Source: Rhodococcus wratislaviensis
GTDB taxonomy: Bacteria > Actinomycetota > Actinomycetes > Mycobacteriales > Mycobacteriaceae
DNA: 64,000 nucleotides
Reading direction: 5' to 3'
Assembly (NCBI RefSeq): GCF_900455735.1
Contig: NZ_UAUI01000001.1
Coordinates: forward strand, 186,001-250,000
The position numbers and the translations under genes were made by a program. The notes under the pieces are model-generated. The model did not search any database, was not told the origin of the DNA, and worked only from the letters and a program-made list of their open reading frames with translations. Positions 61,724 through 64,000 of the stretch are shown one piece after another. How positions within the stretch are numbered: the stretch's first letter is position 1; every line of letters starts with the position of its first letter.

Positions 61724-62875
61724 ATGACGAGCGCCGCGAAGAAACTACAAGAGGCCGTACCGGGTGACGGCAACGGATCGTCCAGCGTGCTGCAGGAGGC
61801 AATGCAGAGACTGGTTGGCACGGTCGCAGAGAAGGCACTGTCCTCGGTCTCGGACAAGGTGACGAACACCTCCGGGCGGCTCACCGACTACGCCGAGAAC
61901 GGCGGCGAAGGAGGGCTGCTTGCCGCCCTCACCGGTTCCGAGAAATCGGATGACGATGAGTCACCGGACAAGTCCGACACCGGTGGCGGCTGGTGGGAGG
62001 GTGCCAAGCAGACGGTCAAGGACAAGGCGTCCGACCTCAAGGACGCGGTCACCGGCGGTGGTGGTGGCGGTAGCGGCAAGGGCAAGAAGCTGAAATTGAC
62101 CAACATCGTCGAAACGATCGATGTCGGGGTCCCGGTTCAGCTGGCCTATAACCAATGGACCCAATTCGCCGACTTTCCGTCGTTCATGAAGAAGGTCGAA
62201 CGGGTCGAGCAGGAATCGGACGAAAAGCTCGAGTGGAAGGCGCAGATCTTCCTGTCGCACCGAACCTGGGAAGCGTCGATCCTCGAGCAGGTTCCCGACG
62301 AGCGGATCGTGTGGCGCTCGAAGGGCGCCAAAGGTTTCATCGACGGTGCGGTGACGTTCCATGAGGTGACCCCGGATCTCACTCGCATCGTTCTGATTCT
62401 CGAGTATCACCCGAAGGGGTTGTTCGAGAAGACGGGAAACCTGTGGCGTGCGCAGGGACGCCGAGCACGGCTGGAATTGAAACACTTTGCACGCCACGTC
62501 ATGACGCAGTCCGTTCTCCATCCCGACGACGTCGAGGGCTGGCGCGGAGAGATCCGGGACGGCGAGGTAGTCGAGCCCGAAGAGGACGAAGCGCAGCCGG
62601 AGGAGTCGGAAGAGCTCGAGGAAAGCGACGAGGCCGAGGGCGAGGAGCCCGAGGACGAAGAAGCTGAGGAGACCAACGAGGACGAAAACGAGGAAACGGA
62701 CGAGGACGCCGACGAGGAGGAAGAGGAAGCAGAAGCACCACCGCCGCCGAAACGCCGAGGTCGCCCGCGCAAGACCGCGGCTGCCGCTGAGGACCAGGCC
62801 CCGAAACGGCGAGGTCGCCCGCGTAAGACTCCGGCCGCGAAGACCGCCCGCTCGCGACAGGGAGCACGGCAATGA
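61724..62875 (+). CDS. SRPBCC-domain gas vesicle cluster protein with AT-hook-like tail (GvpZ-like)
   Basis: The 383-residue protein has a polar N-terminus and an SRPBCC/START-like domain at about residues 125-270 ([62 protein letters not shown]). A long acidic stretch follows (about residues 285-345). The C-terminus carries KRRGRPRKT twice, near residues 348 and 366, the GRP core of an AT-hook. SRPBCC domains bind hydrophobic ligands. ATG 61724 is preferred, eight bases after GGAGG; the next gene's ATG overlaps its stop by 4 bp. Confidence 0.8.
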   Translation: MTSAAKKLQEAVPGDGNGSSSVLQEAMQRLVGTVAEKALSSVSDKVTNTSGRLTDYAENGGEGGLLAALTGSEKSDDDESPDKSDTGGGWWEGAKQTVKDKASDLKDAVTGGGGGGSGKGKKLKLTNIVETIDVGVPVQLAYNQWTQFADFPSFMKKVERVEQESDEKLEWKAQIFLSHRTWEASILEQVPDERIVWRSKGAKGFIDGAVTFHEVTPDLTRIVLILEYHPKGLFEKTGNLWRAQGRRARLELKHFARHVMTQSVLHPDDVEGWRGEIRDGEVVEPEEDEAQPEESEELEESDEAEGEEPEDEEAEETNEDENEETDEDADEEEEEAEAPPPPKRRGRPRKTAAAAEDQAPKRRGRPRKTPAAKTARSRQGARQ

Positions 62876-63288
62876 CGTCGATTCAACCGGCGGGGGGAGG
62901 CGGCGGTGGCGGAGTCAGCGGCGGTCCCAGCTCGAGTAGCCTCGCCGACGTCATCGACACCATCCTCGACAAGGGCCTGGTCATCGACGCCTACGTGCGT
63001 GTCTCGCTGGTCGGCATCGAATTGCTGACCATAGACGCACGCGTCGTGGTCGCCAGTGTCGATACCTACCTGCGGTTCGCGGAGGCCGTGAATCGGCTCG
63101 AGATCGGCAGTGGCGAGCCGAAGGGCCTTACAGATCTGGTTGGGGACGTCACCGAGGGAGGCGCCAAATCGAAGACCAAAGGCGCACTCGAGTCCGCCGG
63201 TGAGAAACTCGGCGACATCCTCGGCGGCGGGCAGGAAGAACCTGAGCGCGAACGTGTTTCGCGCAAGTCCACACGAGGTGACAAGTGA
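62872..63288 (+). CDS. gvpJ: Gas vesicle structural protein (GvpA/GvpJ family)
   Basis: The 138-residue protein has the GvpA core at about residues 22-80: [25 protein letters not shown] and [32 protein letters not shown]. It is longer than typical GvpA (about 75 residues), with a glycine-rich N-terminus and a charged C-terminal tail, fitting GvpJ or another minor GvpA-family member. GvpA-type proteins form the hydrophobic vesicle wall; GvpJ helps nucleate it. The gene overlaps the previous stop by 4 bp and the next start by 1 bp. Confidence 0.85.
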   Translation: MTSIQPAGGGGGGGVSGGPSSSSLADVIDTILDKGLVIDAYVRVSLVGIELLTIDARVVVASVDTYLRFAEAVNRLEIGSGEPKGLTDLVGDVTEGGAKSKTKGALESAGEKLGDILGGGQEEPERERVSRKSTRGDK

Positions 63289-64000
63289 TGTCTACGTCGA
63301 AACAGAGCAGCGACTCGGCCGAGGAGCCGCGCACCAGAGGTGTCTACGTGTACGGCATCGTGCCCGCGGACGTGCAAGCCGAAGAGGACGCGGTCGGCGT
63401 GTGTGACGGACCGGTCAGCATCGTCAAGCACGGCGACATCGCAGCGCTCGTGAGCGAGATCTCGGTGGACAGGCCGCTCGGCAAGCCCGAGGACCTCCGA
63501 ACCCATGCGCACGTGCTGGACGGCACGTCGCGTGTGGCGCCGGTACTCCCTCTTCGTTTCGGGGCGGTCATGACCGATGAAGAGGCCGTCGAGGAGGAAT
63601 TGCTCGCAGCACACGCCGACGAGTTCGCCGCGGCGTTGGAGGAACTCGAGGGACGCGCACAGTACGTCGTGAAGGGGCGCTACGTCGAGAATGCGATCCT
63701 TCGTGAAATCATCGAAGAGAACGAACAAGCGAGCAAGCTGCTCGGCGCGATCCGCGATCAGCCCGAGGAGACCACCCGCGACGCCCGGATGGCGCTCGGC
63801 GAGATCGTGAGTAACGCCATCGAGGCCAAGCGGGACGAAGACACCCGCACGGTGGTCGGGGCGCTCGACTCGCTGTCCGTTTCGGTCAACGTCCGGGAGC
63901 CGACTCACGAGGAGGAGGCCGCGCAAGTGGCCGTCCTCGTCGAGGTTGCCCGCCAGGAAGAGCTCGAGAAGGCGGTGGGAGAACTCGCCGAGCAGTGGGA
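63288..64000 (+). CDS. GvpF/GvpL-family gas vesicle protein, partial
   Basis: The first 237 residues show the GvpL/F family: TRGVYVYGIVPADV, ALVSEISVDRPLGKPEDLRTHAHVLDGTSRVAPVLPLRFGAVMTDEEAVEEELLAAHADEFAAALEELEGRAQYVVKGRYVE. The C-terminal helical part (ILREIIEENEQASKLL, LGEIVSNAIEAKRDEDTRTVVGALDSLSVSVNVRE) also fits GvpL/F. These proteins are minor wall components needed for vesicle assembly. The coding frame is cut by the right edge of the window; the ATG at 63288 overlaps the gvpJ stop by 1 bp. Confidence 0.85.
   Translation, partial: MSTSKQSSDSAEEPRTRGVYVYGIVPADVQAEEDAVGVCDGPVSIVKHGDIAALVSEISVDRPLGKPEDLRTHAHVLDGTSRVAPVLPLRFGAVMTDEEAVEEELLAAHADEFAAALEELEGRAQYVVKGRYVENAILREIIEENEQASKLLGAIRDQPEETTRDARMALGEIVSNAIEAKRDEDTRTVVGALDSLSVSVNVREPTHEEEAAQVAVLVEVARQEELEKAVGELAEQW

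Overview
The window looks like chromosomal DNA from a Rhodococcus-type actinobacterium, most likely of the opacus/jostii group. It has very high GC, many GTG starts, short intergenic gaps and a strong G/C bias at third codon positions. It also carries actinobacterial families: ANTAR proteins, an Rpf-like lysozyme-fold protein, a SigG-like ECF factor, F420/PPOX proteins, a cobN-cobG-cobH-cobIJ block and a two-component phenol monooxygenase cluster. No rRNA, tRNA, CRISPR array, insertion sequence or prophage was seen. This assignment rests on reading the sequence only; no database search was possible.

Layout. 0.1-3.1 kb: secreted protein, NarL-type response regulator, CBS protein, YciI protein and PAS-ANTAR regulator. 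3.4-10.5 kb: a GT-C-like membrane protein, then a divergent catabolic module (FAD-linked oxidase and TetR facing an APC permease and an amidohydrolase) around a clear palindrome. 10.6-18.5 kb: a small conserved protein, an unpaired histidine kinase, a TSUP transporter, the TldD/PmbA pair, a small ANTAR protein, and a DUF418-type membrane protein divergent from a TetR regulator. 18.8-27.9 kb: an FAD monooxygenase and the cobalamin block, in which cobN lies behind a cobalamin riboswitch and cobG, cobH and a fused cobIJ run the other way. 27.9-30.9 kb: a LysR regulator between two class A beta-lactamase-fold genes. The order PPOX protein, cobN, cobG, cobH, cobIJ, beta-lactamase matches, from memory, the Mycobacterium tuberculosis Rv2061c-Rv2068c neighbourhood.

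31-37.7 kb is a hydroxyquinol pathway. It comprises maleylacetate reductase, a divergent LysR regulator, a flavin reductase, an HpaB-type monooxygenase and an intradiol dioxygenase, in the order described for the p-nitrophenol npcRBAC cluster of R. opacus SAO101. Together these would hydroxylate a phenol to 1,2,4-trihydroxybenzene, cleave the ring to maleylacetate and reduce it to 3-oxoadipate. 37.8-42.6 kb holds an Rrf2-controlled NAD(P)-binding protein with two tandem operators, a SoxR regulator divergent from an MFS exporter, and a CitE-like lyase.

42.7-51.8 kb holds an Rpf-like protein with a tandem-repeat tail, a LuxR relic, acyl-CoA and phenylacetate-CoA-type ligases, two poorly known proteins (one possibly of ADP-ribosyltransferase/KptA fold), chorismate mutase, DoxX, and a luciferase-like oxidoreductase. 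51.9-57.2 kb is partly decayed: a ribbon-helix-helix/DUF4097/ABC operon whose ATPase gene is broken in at least three places, and remnants of a benzoylformate-decarboxylase-like gene and a tautomerase-like gene. 57.2-59.8 kb has a serine hydrolase and a bicupin. 60.3-64 kb begins a gas vesicle cluster that runs off the right edge, ordered like the Y-Z-J-L part of the Streptomyces gvp cluster; its SRPBCC protein ends in an acidic stretch and two AT-hook-like motifs.

The most distinctive signals are the gas vesicle cluster with its charged accessory proteins, the paired operators of several local regulators (Rrf2, LysR, TetR, ribbon-helix-helix), and the clustered gene decay at 49-60 kb.
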